A stretch of DNA of 31,953 nucleotides from Rhizobiales bacterium UBA1912 (GCA_002337455.1 DDGC01000013.1:1-31953); one strand, 5' to 3'. Shown: positions 21,929-29,973, counted from the stretch's first letter. Notes: generated from the sequence alone by a model not told the origin. Made by a program: numbers and translations.

Positions 21929-23134
21929 ATGACTGCCGCCTTCAAGACCCTTGACGATTCCGAACTCGACGGAAAACGCGTGCTTGTCCGCGTCGACCTC
22001 AATGTGCCGGTCAAGGACGGCAAGGTGAGCGACGCCACCCGCATCGAGCGCGTGGCCCACACCATCCAGGAAATCGCCAACAAGGGCGGCCTGCCGATCC
22101 TTCTCGCCCATTTCGGACGCCCCAAGGGCAAGGTCGATCCCGAGATGAGCCTCAAGATCGTCGTGGGTGCCCTGCACAGGATCATCGGCAAGCCCGTCCA
22201 TTTCGCACCCACCGACTGGATCGATGTTTCCGAAGCGAAAAAAGCGATTGAGGGTGCCGAAGCCGGCTCGGTCGTTCTGATGGAAAACACCCGCTTCCAC
22301 CCCGGCGAGGAAAAAAACGACCCCGAACTGGTCGCCACCATGGCCTCGCTGGGCGATCTCTACGTCAACGATGCCTTTTCCGCTGCACACCGCGCTCATG
22401 CCTCCACGACAGGACTGGCCCGCGCGCTGCCCTCAGCCGCCGGCCGGGCCATGGAAGCCGAGCTCAAGGCGCTCGAAGCGGGGCTGGGCAATCCCACCAA
22501 GCCGGTGATCGCCATTGTCGGCGGGGCGAAAGTCTCCACCAAGATCGACCTGCTCGAAAACCTCGTTACGCGGGTCGAGGCGCTGGTGATCGGTGGTGGG
22601 ATGGCCAACACGTTCATTTACGCGCTGGGCTATGACGTGGGCAAATCGCTTTGCGAGCGCGACCTCAAGCAAACCGCGCTGCGTATCATGGACAAGGCCG
22701 AGGAAGCCCGCTGCGCCATCATCCTGCCCATCGACGGCGTCGTCGCCTGGCACTTCAAGGCCGACACGCCTTCCCGGGTCTATGGCCTCGACGCCATCGA
22801 CAAGGACGGCATGGTGCTCGACGCTGGGCCGCAGTCGATCGAGAGGATCAAGACTGCCATCAATGAAGCCAGGACCGTAGTCTGGAACGGCCCGCTGGGC
22901 GCCTTCGAGATGCACCCGTTCGATACGGCAACCGTGGAGGTGGCCAAGCACGCCGCCGAGCGCACCAAGAAGGGCCTCCTGACCTCGGTGGCCGGCGGCG
23001 GCGACACCGTCGCAGCGCTCGCCCATGCCGGCGTCAAGGACAGCTTCACCTATGTGTCGACTGCAGGTGGCGCCTTCCTCGAATGGATGGAAGGCAAGCC
23101 CCTTCCGGGCGTGGACGCGCTCAAGCCGCATTAG
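21929..23134 (+). CDS. pgk: Phosphoglycerate kinase
   Basis: It transfers phosphate between 1,3-bisphosphoglycerate and ADP. The 401 residues contain VLVRVDLNVPVKDGKV (the substrate-binding start), LLAHFGRPKG, MENTRFHPGEEKNDPEL, NDAFSAAHRAHAST, the ATP-site segment VIAIVGGAKVSTKI and the C-terminal VAGGGDTVAAL. The start at 21929 matches the family N-terminus; the upstream in-frame ATG at 21872 would run through the palindromes. It stands between gap and fba in the usual order. Confidence 0.97.
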   Translation: MTAAFKTLDDSELDGKRVLVRVDLNVPVKDGKVSDATRIERVAHTIQEIANKGGLPILLAHFGRPKGKVDPEMSLKIVVGALHRIIGKPVHFAPTDWIDVSEAKKAIEGAEAGSVVLMENTRFHPGEEKNDPELVATMASLGDLYVNDAFSAAHRAHASTTGLARALPSAAGRAMEAELKALEAGLGNPTKPVIAIVGGAKVSTKIDLLENLVTRVEALVIGGGMANTFIYALGYDVGKSLCERDLKQTALRIMDKAEEARCAIILPIDGVVAWHFKADTPSRVYGLDAIDKDGMVLDAGPQSIERIKTAINEARTVVWNGPLGAFEMHPFDTATVEVAKHAAERTKKGLLTSVAGGGDTVAALAHAGVKDSFTYVSTAGGAFLEWMEGKPLPGVDALKPH

Positions 23135-23174
23135 GGAAGACGCATGCCCTCTCGGGGCCTAATCCCTTCGTTCA

Positions 23175-23220
23175 ATACCCGAACGTCTAATCGATTACTG
23201 CCCTGACATTCGGGTATTTT
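23175..23220 (+). other. Long-loop inverted repeat between pgk and fba
   Basis: ATACCCGAA (23175-23183) and TTCGGGTAT (23209-23217) are perfect 9-base arms separated by 25 bases and followed directly by TTT. This could be a weak terminator of pgk, an RNA switch in the fba leader, or a protein site. The sequence alone does not separate these. Confidence 0.4.
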
Positions 23221-23255
23221 AGCCCCAAATTCACATCCATGGGGTTTAGCGTCCG

Positions 23256-24278
23256 ATGTCCCGACTGAGCGAGATCGCCAACCAGCTCGTTGCGCCCGGC
23301 AAGGGCATTCTGGCCGCCGACGAATCCACCGGCACCATCAAGAAGCGCTTCGATTCCATCGCGCTTGAATCGACCGAAACAAGCCGCCGCGATTATCGCG
23401 AGATGCTGTTCGGCGCCACCGAGGCGATGACCGACTATATTTCCGGCGTCATCCTGTTCGATGAAACCATCCGCCAGTCTGCGGCCGATGGCACGCCATT
23501 CGTCGACATGCTGCGCGCCACCAACTGCCTGCCCGGCATCAAGGTCGATACCGGCGCCAAGCCCATGCCGGGCTATATCGATGAAACCGTAACCGAGGGC
23601 CTCGACGGTCTGCGTGACCGGCTCGCCGAATACGCAAGGATCGGCGCCGCCTTCGCCAAATGGCGCGGCGTCATCGGCATCGGCGAAAACAAACCCACCC
23701 GCGCTTCGGTCCACGCCAACGCCCACGCCCTGGCCCGCTACGCGGCGCTCTGCCAGGAAGCCGGCATCGTGCCGATCGTCGAGCCCGAAGTGCTTGCCGA
23801 CGGCAAGCCGGGCGACCACACGATCGAGGTCTGTGAAAAGGTCACGACCGATACTCTGGGCGAAGTGTTCGAGCAGCTGCGCATGGCCGGCGTCGCGCTC
23901 GACGGGATGATCTTGAAGCCCAACATGGTGATCCCCGGCGTCAACGGCCCCAAGGTTTCAGTCGAAGAGGTTGCGGAACGCACTGTGCGCACGCTCAAGG
24001 CCACCGTTCCCGCAATCGTTCCCGGCATCGCCTTCCTTTCGGGCGGCCAGACATCGGAACAGGCAAGCGCCAACCTTTCGGCCATGCACAATATCGGCAA
24101 GCTGCCCTGGGCGCTGACCTTTTCGTATGGCCGCGCATTGCAGGCCGAAGCGCTCCGGACCTGGGGCGGCAAGGCGGAAAATGTCGAAGCGGGCCGTCGC
24201 GCCTTCATTCACCGCGCCCGCATGAATTCCCTGGCCTCGCTGGGCCAGTGGGCGCCAGAACTCGACAAGGCTGCCTGA
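23256..24278 (+). CDS. Class I fructose-bisphosphate aldolase
   Basis: This Schiff-base aldolase cleaves or forms fructose 1,6-bisphosphate. The 340 residues match the eukaryote-like class I family: LVAPGKGILAADESTGTIKKR at the N-terminus (quoted in part), FAKWRGVI (K136), IVPIVEPEVL, and the Schiff-base lysine K221 in DGMILKPNMVIPG. FLSGGQTSEQAS and WALTFSYGRALQAEAL follow. It is not the zinc-dependent class II enzyme of E. coli. It closes the tkt-gap-pgk-fba cluster, and a strong terminator follows. Confidence 0.96.
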   Translation: MSRLSEIANQLVAPGKGILAADESTGTIKKRFDSIALESTETSRRDYREMLFGATEAMTDYISGVILFDETIRQSAADGTPFVDMLRATNCLPGIKVDTGAKPMPGYIDETVTEGLDGLRDRLAEYARIGAAFAKWRGVIGIGENKPTRASVHANAHALARYAALCQEAGIVPIVEPEVLADGKPGDHTIEVCEKVTTDTLGEVFEQLRMAGVALDGMILKPNMVIPGVNGPKVSVEEVAERTVRTLKATVPAIVPGIAFLSGGQTSEQASANLSAMHNIGKLPWALTFSYGRALQAEALRTWGGKAENVEAGRRAFIHRARMNSLASLGQWAPELDKAA

Positions 24279-24346
24279 ACGGGTTTTTCCGGCGGCAAGG
24301 CCGGAAAAGCGCTGGCATCGTACTGCCGAAGAGTCTTCCCATACGC

Positions 24347-24382
24347 AAAGGGACGCTGTATCGACGCAGCGTCCCTTTTTTT
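24347..24382 (+). terminator. Strong rho-independent terminator of fba
   Basis: GGGACGCTG (24350-24358), an 8-base loop and CAGCGTCCC (24367-24375) are followed by seven Ts. The As before the stem give it some bidirectional character. It is about 70 bases after the fba stop. Confidence 0.9.
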
Positions 24383-24390
24383 GTCATTGT

Positions 24391-24418
24391 TTGGCGGCAA
24401 GTGGGGACAAATTATATA
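24391..24418 (+). promoter_or_regulatory. Promoter of the ThiE-like gene, near-leaderless
   Basis: TTGGCG (24391-24396) and TATATA (24413-24418) are 16 bases apart. The -10 ends only 8 bases before the ATG at 24427, so transcription should start within a base or two of the start codon. AGGGG just before the ATG would then be outside or at the very end of the message. Confidence 0.5.
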
Positions 24419-24426
24419 GGGGCGTC

Positions 24427-24981
24427 ATGACAGTCGAAATCTTCCTCATTGCGGACAACACCGACGATGCCGAAACGCTCGCAGCACAGCTCGAAGGCGT
24501 GCTGGCGCGTTCGGCTGTCTCGGCGCTGCTGATCCGGGCCGGTGACGAGGACGATTTCGCCTATCTCGCCAGGGTCAAGCCGCTTGCCAAAATCGCCCAG
24601 AAACACGATTGCGCCGTTCTGCTCGACAACCGCCCCGAGCTGGTCAGAAAGGCCCATGTCGATGGTGTGCATATGTCGGGCGGCATAAAGGCGCTGCGCG
24701 AGGCTCTCGATGAACTCAAGCCCGATTTCATCGTCGGTACCGGCGACATCGGCTCCCGGCACGAAGCGATGAGCCGCGGCGAGCTCGATATCGACTATCT
24801 GATGTTTGGCGACCGCGACGATATCGATGGGCGCGAGATGGCCGATTGGTGGGCCGAAACCTTTGAAGTGCCGTCGGTCTTTTGCGCTGGCGCGTCCGAT
24901 GATCTTTCCGGCCTCAAATCGGAATTTGCCGCCTTTGCGCAGGCCGACTGGGACAGGGTTCCCCCCGGAGACGCCTCATGA
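24427..24981 (+). CDS. Thiamine-phosphate synthase-like (ThiE/TenI) protein
   Basis: This 184-residue TIM-barrel protein of the ThiE/TenI superfamily shows FLIADNTDD, VKPLAKIAQKHDCAVLLDNR, VDGVHMSGGIKALREAL and IVGTGDIGSRHEAMSRGELDIDY. The last corresponds to the family's DGVH and IGxSxHxxxE blocks. It is shorter than ThiE and lacks several typical catalytic elements: the GQxD motif after DGVH, and the T-TK pyrophosphate segment after the GaDY block. It may therefore be a TenI-like or repurposed paralogue. The product annotation as thiamine phosphate synthase should be treated with caution. Its stop overlaps the next gene by four bases, so the two are coupled. Confidence 0.7.
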   Translation: MTVEIFLIADNTDDAETLAAQLEGVLARSAVSALLIRAGDEDDFAYLARVKPLAKIAQKHDCAVLLDNRPELVRKAHVDGVHMSGGIKALREALDELKPDFIVGTGDIGSRHEAMSRGELDIDYLMFGDRDDIDGREMADWWAETFEVPSVFCAGASDDLSGLKSEFAAFAQADWDRVPPGDAS

Positions 24982-26042
24982 GATTGAAAGCAGCACTCCT
25001 TGCCGGACTGATTGCGCTCTCACCCATCGCTGCTCTGGCCCAGTCCGAGCAGATGGACGAGGCGCTCGACATCTCGCGCATGCTGCTCAACCCGCCCGAA
25101 GGCGTCGATCTGGCTTATGGCGCCTTCCAGCGGGGCTATTACCTGACCGCGTTGCGGCTGGCCGAGCGCCGCGCCGCCACCGGCGACGCCGTCGCCCAGA
25201 CCCTGATCGGGGAAATCCACGCCAATGGCCTTGGCGTACCCCAGGACGTCCCGCGCGCCATCACCTGGTATGCACAGGCCGACCAGAATGGCGACATCCA
25301 GGCGACATTCCAGCTGGCCATGATCTATCAGACCGGCGCGGGCGTGCCGCGCAACCGCGAACGCGCCGCCGCCCTGTTTCAAAAGGCTGCCGATAGCGGT
25401 CATGTCGCGGCCAAGTACAATCTCGGCTTGCTCCACGTGGAGGGCACTTATGCCGAGCCCAATCTGGCCAAAGCCGCCGAACTGATCGGCGAGGCCGCCG
25501 AGGCCGGGCTCCCCGAAGCGCAGTATGATTACGCCATCATGCTGCTCGAAGGCGCCGGCATTGCGCCCGATACTGCAAGGGCGCTCGACCTCCTCGAAAT
25601 GGCCGCCGAGCAGGGCCTGCCCGAAGCGCAGGTAGAATACGCAACCTTGCTTTACATGGGTGCCCGCGACGGCAGCCGCGATGCACAGGGCGCAGCGCGC
25701 TGGTATGGCCGGGCAGCAGAGGCCGGCAACGCCGTTGGCCAGGTGCGCTACGCGATGATGCTGGCGGTTGCCGAAGGGGTCGAGGAAGATATCGAGACCG
25801 CCGCCATGTACCGCACCCTGGCCCGCCGTCAGGGCCTGACCGAAGACGCGCTCGACCAGATGCTGCGCGGTGCCGACCCCGCGACCCTCGCCCGCGCCGA
25901 AGAGCGGGCCCGCTATTGGCCCGGCGTTCCGCCTTCAGAAAACCCCGCTTCCGATGCCCCTCAGAACCCGTCGGACGCTCCGCTGCCCAATACCCTCGAT
26001 ACGCCGCCCATTCCGCTTGCCGATCTGACCAACGCCGGCTGA
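24978..26042 (+). CDS. Exported Sel1-like repeat protein
   Basis: This 354-residue protein has a clear signal peptide (MRLKAALLAGLIALSPIAALAQ). At least six Sel1-type TPR repeats follow, such as AQTLIGEIHANGLGVPQDVP, ATFQLAMIYQTGAGVPRNRE and AKYNLGLLHVEGTYAEPNLA. The C-terminal tail is Pro/Ser-rich. Sel1 repeats form solenoids that scaffold protein complexes; periplasmic members affect envelope or exopolysaccharide processes. No catalytic motif is seen and the function is unknown. The ATG overlaps the stop of the ThiE-like gene, with GGAG upstream. Confidence 0.88.
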   Translation: MRLKAALLAGLIALSPIAALAQSEQMDEALDISRMLLNPPEGVDLAYGAFQRGYYLTALRLAERRAATGDAVAQTLIGEIHANGLGVPQDVPRAITWYAQADQNGDIQATFQLAMIYQTGAGVPRNRERAAALFQKAADSGHVAAKYNLGLLHVEGTYAEPNLAKAAELIGEAAEAGLPEAQYDYAIMLLEGAGIAPDTARALDLLEMAAEQGLPEAQVEYATLLYMGARDGSRDAQGAARWYGRAAEAGNAVGQVRYAMMLAVAEGVEEDIETAAMYRTLARRQGLTEDALDQMLRGADPATLARAEERARYWPGVPPSENPASDAPQNPSDAPLPNTLDTPPIPLADLTNAG

Positions 26043-26164
26043 TCGCCCCGGGCGCGTTGTATTGGCTTGAAAACCGCCCCGTTCTGGGGCAAAAGCCAGC
26101 CCACCAGTCTTATCGGCCTTGCGCGCCCCTCCGCGCGGGCGCAGCAACGAAAAGTTTTTTGAGA

Positions 26165-26728
26165 ATGAAGATCAACGGTAACGAAATCCGTCCCGGCAAC
26201 GTGATCATGCACCAGGACCGCCTCTGGGTCGCGGTCAAGGTCGATCACGTCAAGCCCGGCAAAGGCGGCGCCTATGCGCAGGTTGAACTGAAAGCCATTC
26301 AGGGCACCACAAAGCTCAACGAGCGTTTCCGTTCAGCCGAGACTGTCGAGCGCGTGACGCTTGAACAACGCGATTTCCAATACCTCTACGCCCAGGGTGA
26401 CGCGCTGGTGTTCATGAACACCGAAAGCTATGAGCAGATCGAGTTGGCTACCGATTTTGTCGGTGAACGCGCCGCCTTCCTCCAGGACGGCATGATGGTC
26501 ACCGTCGAAATGTACGAGGACACCCCGCTCGGCATTCAGCTTCCCGCGCAGGTCACCCTCGAAGTCACCGACACCGAGCCGGTGGTCAAGGGCCAGACGG
26601 CTGCGAACTCCTTTAAGCCCGCGACGCTCGAGAACGGCGTCAAGACAATGGTCCCGCCCTTTGTCGGCATCGGCCAGAAGATCATCGTCGACACCACCGA
26701 AGTGACCTATATCCGCCGCGCGGATTGA
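26165..26728 (+). CDS. efp: Translation elongation factor P
   Basis: EF-P relieves ribosome stalling at consecutive prolines by entering the E site. The 187 residues have the three-domain fold: KOW-like N-terminal domain (MKINGNEIRPGNVIM), the modification loop PGKGGAYAQVELK with K33 at the lysylated position, and the S1-like C-terminal domains (YVGIGQKI-like FVGIGQKIIVDTTEVTYIRR). The start at 26165 matches the family; the open frame upstream is not coding. The Pro-rich TolA in this window is a likely client in the general sense. A GC-rich hairpin lies in the leader at 26123-26142. Confidence 0.97.
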   Translation: MKINGNEIRPGNVIMHQDRLWVAVKVDHVKPGKGGAYAQVELKAIQGTTKLNERFRSAETVERVTLEQRDFQYLYAQGDALVFMNTESYEQIELATDFVGERAAFLQDGMMVTVEMYEDTPLGIQLPAQVTLEVTDTEPVVKGQTAANSFKPATLENGVKTMVPPFVGIGQKIIVDTTEVTYIRRAD

Positions 26729-26755
26729 TTTTCGGTCCTCTTCGCATTTTACCCG

Positions 26756-26785
26756 CCCTCCCCCGCCGGGGAGGGTGTTTTCTTT
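26756..26785 (+). terminator. Rho-independent terminator of efp
   Basis: CCCTCCCC (26756-26763), loop CGCC and GGGGAGGG (26768-26775) are followed by TGTTTTCTTT, about 28 bases after the efp stop. Confidence 0.82.
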
Positions 26786-26864
26786 GACCGCAGAGCGGTG
26801 CGTGCTAGAGAGCACCGCACAATCGTCTCCCGGCCGGGACAAAGACAAGCACAAGGATACTGCC

Positions 26865-27656
26865 ATGGCTCGCTCAGCGCTGATGAACATCATGGTCAAC
26901 ACTGCCATGAAGGCCGGCAGGGGCCTGATCCGCGATTTCGGCGAAGTCGAAAACCTGCAGGTCTCCCGCAAGGGGCCCGCCGACTACGTCTCGGTTGCCG
27001 ACAAGCGCGCCGAGAAAGTGGTCATGGACGAGCTCATGAAGGCCCGCCCCACCTATTCCTTCCTCATGGAAGAAGGCGGGGAGATAAAGGGCACCGACGG
27101 CATGCACCGCTGGATCATCGACCCCATCGACGGGACGACCAATTTCCTGCATGGCGTACCCATTTTCGCCGTTTGCATCGCGCTCGAACGCAATGACGAG
27201 ATCGTCTCCTCGGTTGTCTACAATCCGGTGATGGATGAGCTGTTCACCGCCGAAAAGGGCAATGGCGCCTGGCTCAACAACCGCCGCCTGCGGGTTGCGG
27301 GCCGCAAGCATCTGTCCGAAGCGCTCATGTGTACCGGCATCAATTCGCAGGGCCGGGCGCTTGACGCCCTGCAACTGCGCCAGCTGGCCCACATCACACC
27401 CGCCGTCGCCGGTATCCGGCGGTCGGGCTCGATCTCCATGGATCTCGCCTGGCTGGCCGCCGGCCGGTTCGATGGGGTCTGGGAAGCAGGCCTCAAGCCC
27501 TGGGACGTCGCGCCGGGCCTGCTGCTGGTCAAGGAAGCCGGCGGCTTCCTCACCGACTTTGCGGGCGGCAATGACGCGGTTACCAAAGGCGAAGTGGTTG
27601 CAGGCAACGAACTCATCCAGCGCGAACTGCTCAAGGCCATCCAGGCAGTGAATTAG
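26865..27656 (+). CDS. suhB: Inositol monophosphatase family protein SuhB
   Basis: This Mg2+/Li+-sensitive phosphatase acts on inositol 1-phosphate and related esters; in E. coli it also joins rRNA antitermination complexes. The 263 residues show the metal-binding glutamates in FLMEEGGE (about 67-73), the signature IDPIDGTTNFLHG (85-97, D86 and D89), and the second motif KPWDVAPGLLLVKEAGG near the C-terminus. AAGGA is about 8 bases before the ATG at 26865; the in-frame upstream codon at 26775 is inside the efp terminator. It stands alone between efp and the stator-like pair. Confidence 0.94.
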   Translation: MARSALMNIMVNTAMKAGRGLIRDFGEVENLQVSRKGPADYVSVADKRAEKVVMDELMKARPTYSFLMEEGGEIKGTDGMHRWIIDPIDGTTNFLHGVPIFAVCIALERNDEIVSSVVYNPVMDELFTAEKGNGAWLNNRRLRVAGRKHLSEALMCTGINSQGRALDALQLRQLAHITPAVAGIRRSGSISMDLAWLAAGRFDGVWEAGLKPWDVAPGLLLVKEAGGFLTDFAGGNDAVTKGEVVAGNELIQRELLKAIQAVN

Positions 27657-27711
27657 CGGTTTTCGGGTTTCCCGGGCCGCGGTTACTTTTCCTTAACCAC
27701 GTCTCAAGTCA

Positions 27712-27740
27712 TTGTCAGGTCACCATGGTCTGACTAAGCT
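27712..27740 (+). promoter_or_regulatory. Candidate promoter with spacer palindrome for the stator-like pair
   Basis: TTGTCA (27712-27717) and TAAGCT (27735-27740) are 17 bases apart, about 60 bases before the first gene. Inside the spacer ACCATGGT (27722-27729) is a perfect palindrome, with GTCAG and CTGAC arms around it (offset by three bases). This arrangement could bind a repressor. Confidence 0.35.
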
Positions 27741-27759
27741 GGCGCAAATTTGACACGCC

Positions 27760-27777
27760 GCCGGTCGTTCGACCGGC
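27760..27777. other. Leader palindrome GCCGGTCG-TT-CGACCGGC
   Basis: A perfect 8-base arm palindrome lies in the 5' leader of the stator-like pair, ending 24 bases before the start codon. No T-run follows, so it is not a terminator. It could fold in the mRNA near the ribosome binding site or bind a protein as DNA. Confidence 0.4.
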
Positions 27778-27801
27778 AGCGCTGCCAGGAGCCGGCCCTT
27801 T

Positions 27802-28806
27802 ATGACGCAATCATACGACCCGTATCGCCTCGCCAACCCGCTGGTCTATCTTATCAAGATGGTCATCTTCCTCGTCCTCGTGGCGATGGTGGCGATTATC
27901 CTGCTGCCTCAACTGCTCGACGCGTTCTGGTCAAATCCGTTCATCAACGGCATGATCCTGTTCGTTTTGCTGGTTGGCATCATACTGTCCTTCCGGCAGG
28001 TGATCCGGCTGTTTCCCGAGGTCAACTGGGTCAATTCCCTCCAGGAAGGCAGCGCCGGCCAACTGCGCCGCGCGCCGGTCCTGCTCGCCCCTGTCGCTGC
28101 CATCATGCGCGACAAGCTCGGCGAGACGGTGATTACGCCCGCCTCCATGCGCTCAATTCTCGATTCGGTGGGTATCCGGCTCGACGAAGCCAAGGATACG
28201 GCACGCTATCTTACCGGCCTGCTTGTCTTTCTTGGCCTGCTCGGCACCTTCTACGGCCTGCTCCAGACAGTGGGCGCGGTTTCGGGTGTGATTCAGAATC
28301 TCGACGTCACATCGGGCGATACCACCAACATCTTCGGCAATCTCAAGGATGGTCTCGAGGCCCCGCTCGGCGGCATGTCGATTGCATTTGCCTCCTCGCT
28401 GTTCGGCCTTTCCGGATCGCTGGTACTGGGGTTTCTCGACCTGCAGGCCGGCCAGGCGCAGAACGCATTCTACACCGATCTCGAGGACTGGATGAGTTCG
28501 ATGACCGAGCTCGACCATCCCATCGCCACAATGCAGGCCAACAATTTCGGTGTCTCAGGCCCCGAAATGCAGCAGATGTTCGAACGGCTCGGCGCCACGA
28601 TGCAGACCCAGAATTCCTCCCAGAACGCCATACGCGCCATGGCAGAACTGGCCAAGGGCATCGATGGGCTCGTCAAGCACATAAGGGCCGAACAGGAAGA
28701 TCTGCGCGCCCACATCTCCGAACAGGCCGAGGTCAACAAGCGCCTTACGACGCTCATCGACACCCTGTTGCAGGACAATGACCGTCCCCGCGACGGCCAG
28801 AACTAG
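27802..28806 (+). CDS. MotA/TolQ/ExbB-like proton channel protein (non-flagellar stator)
   Basis: This 334-residue protein has four transmembrane helices at about 15-38, 47-68, 137-162 and 190-214, the MotA/ZorA-like topology rather than the three helices of TolQ. Helix 3 carries LLVFLGLLGTFYGLLQTVGAV and helix 4 PLGGMSIAFASSLFGLSGSL (split here), the channel signatures of the family. A cytoplasmic tail of about 110 residues (FYTDLEDWMSSM to the end) is polar and helical with coiled-coil character (MAELAKGIDGLVKHIRAEQ). The next gene, 12 bases away, encodes an OmpA-domain partner, so the pair is a stator unit. No flagellar genes are nearby. The function is unknown. Rhizobiales genomes often annotate relatives simply as MotA. 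Confidence 0.85.
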   Translation: MTQSYDPYRLANPLVYLIKMVIFLVLVAMVAIILLPQLLDAFWSNPFINGMILFVLLVGIILSFRQVIRLFPEVNWVNSLQEGSAGQLRRAPVLLAPVAAIMRDKLGETVITPASMRSILDSVGIRLDEAKDTARYLTGLLVFLGLLGTFYGLLQTVGAVSGVIQNLDVTSGDTTNIFGNLKDGLEAPLGGMSIAFASSLFGLSGSLVLGFLDLQAGQAQNAFYTDLEDWMSSMTELDHPIATMQANNFGVSGPEMQQMFERLGATMQTQNSSQNAIRAMAELAKGIDGLVKHIRAEQEDLRAHISEQAEVNKRLTTLIDTLLQDNDRPRDGQN

Positions 28807-28818
28807 GACCCCTCGCCC

Positions 28819-29847
28819 ATGGCACTTGTCCGCGGACGCTCTTCTGCTGAACGCCCCAGCTACTGGCCCGGCTATGTCGACGCGTTGTCGAGCCTTCTGC
28901 TGGTCATCATCTTCCTGCTCTCGCTGTTCATGATCGCCCAGTTTTTCCTCAACCAGGAAATCCTCGGCCGCGACACGGCGCTGTCCAGGCTCAACGCCCA
29001 GATTGCCGAACTGACCGAACTGCTCCAGCTTGAACGGGCAAATTCCGAAGAGCTAGAGCTTTCGATCTCCTCGCTTTCGGCGACGCTTTCGGGCGTTGAG
29101 GCCGAGCGCGACAGCCTGCAAACCGAGCTGGCCGGGCTCGGCGACGGCATCGCAGATTATGATTCCACCATCGCGGGCCTTGAAACCGCGCTGTCCGAAG
29201 AGCAGGAACTGTCATCGGAAGCACAGGCGCAGGTCGCCCTGCTCAACCAGCAGCTTGCAGCGCTGCGCCAGCAGATCGGGGCGCTGGAAGCCGCTCTTGA
29301 AGCGTCGGAATTGCGCGATACCGAAAGCCGCACCCAGATCGCCGATCTGGGCCGCCGCCTCAACCTCGCCCTTGCCCAGCGCGTGCAGGACCTCTCGCGC
29401 TACCGCTCTGATTTTTTCGGCCGGTTGCGCGAAATTTTAGAGGGCCGTTCGGATGTTCAGGTTGTGGGCGACAGGTTCGTTTTCCAGTCCGAAGTCTTGT
29501 TCGACGCTGGACAGGCCCAGATTTCCACCGAGGGCCAGTCCCAGATCACGGCACTCGCCGACGCCATCCTCGAACTCGAAGATGAGATCCCCGCCGATAT
29601 TCCCTGGGTGCTGCGCATCGACGGGCATACCGACCGCCGCCCGATCTCGACGCCGCAATTTCCCTCAAACTGGGAACTCTCGGCGGCGCGGGCCATCTCG
29701 GTGGCCAAGCTGCTTGTCGAACAGGGCGTATCGCCCAACCGGCTGCTCGCCGCAGGGTTCGGTGAGTTCGCCCCGCTCGATCCGGCAGACAACGAAGACG
29801 CCTACCGCCGCAATCGCCGCATCGAGTTCAAGCTGACTGAGGCATAG
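28819..29847 (+). CDS. MotB-like protein with coiled coil and OmpA peptidoglycan-binding domain
   Basis: The 342 residues begin with a short cytoplasmic end and one transmembrane helix at about 22-44. Just before or within the helix is D21 in GYVDALSSLLLVIIF, at the position of the proton-binding Asp of MotB, TolR and ZorB. A continuous coiled coil follows at about 52-195. The OmpA domain spans about 218-340, with IDGHTDRRP, NWELSAARA and RNRRIEFKL for peptidoglycan binding. MotB has only a short plug in place of this coil, and TolR has no OmpA domain. A coil of about 140 residues could reach about 20 nm, roughly the periplasm. Together with the preceding gene it should form a force- or ion-transducing complex tied to the cell wall. 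Confidence 0.87.
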   Translation: MALVRGRSSAERPSYWPGYVDALSSLLLVIIFLLSLFMIAQFFLNQEILGRDTALSRLNAQIAELTELLQLERANSEELELSISSLSATLSGVEAERDSLQTELAGLGDGIADYDSTIAGLETALSEEQELSSEAQAQVALLNQQLAALRQQIGALEAALEASELRDTESRTQIADLGRRLNLALAQRVQDLSRYRSDFFGRLREILEGRSDVQVVGDRFVFQSEVLFDAGQAQISTEGQSQITALADAILELEDEIPADIPWVLRIDGHTDRRPISTPQFPSNWELSAARAISVAKLLVEQGVSPNRLLAAGFGEFAPLDPADNEDAYRRNRRIEFKLTEA

Positions 29848-29973
29848 TCTGGCCTCACGGGCCGCACCGCGAAAGCCATGACGGGCGGAGGTCGCCCTAT
29901 GTCTTTCGCTGGCCCTCCGGCGGGGCGGCGCAATGATGCGTCGGGGTCCTCACTCCGTTCGTCCAAAGCCCTT

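Noticed and set aside
26123..26160. GC hairpin and T-run before efp as a terminator or attenuator
   Set aside because: The six-T run is separated from the 6-bp stem by 12 bases, so it does not fit an intrinsic terminator; it was kept only as a leader hairpin.
27802..28806. Flagellar motor genes motA/motB
   Set aside because: No flagellar genes are near, the partner has a long coiled coil instead of the MotB plug, and the first protein's tail is unlike MotA's.
27802..29847. A complete Zorya defence system
   Set aside because: Only ZorA/ZorB-like topology is present; no helicase, nuclease or ZorC-like gene follows, and the next gene is a convergent ABC exporter.
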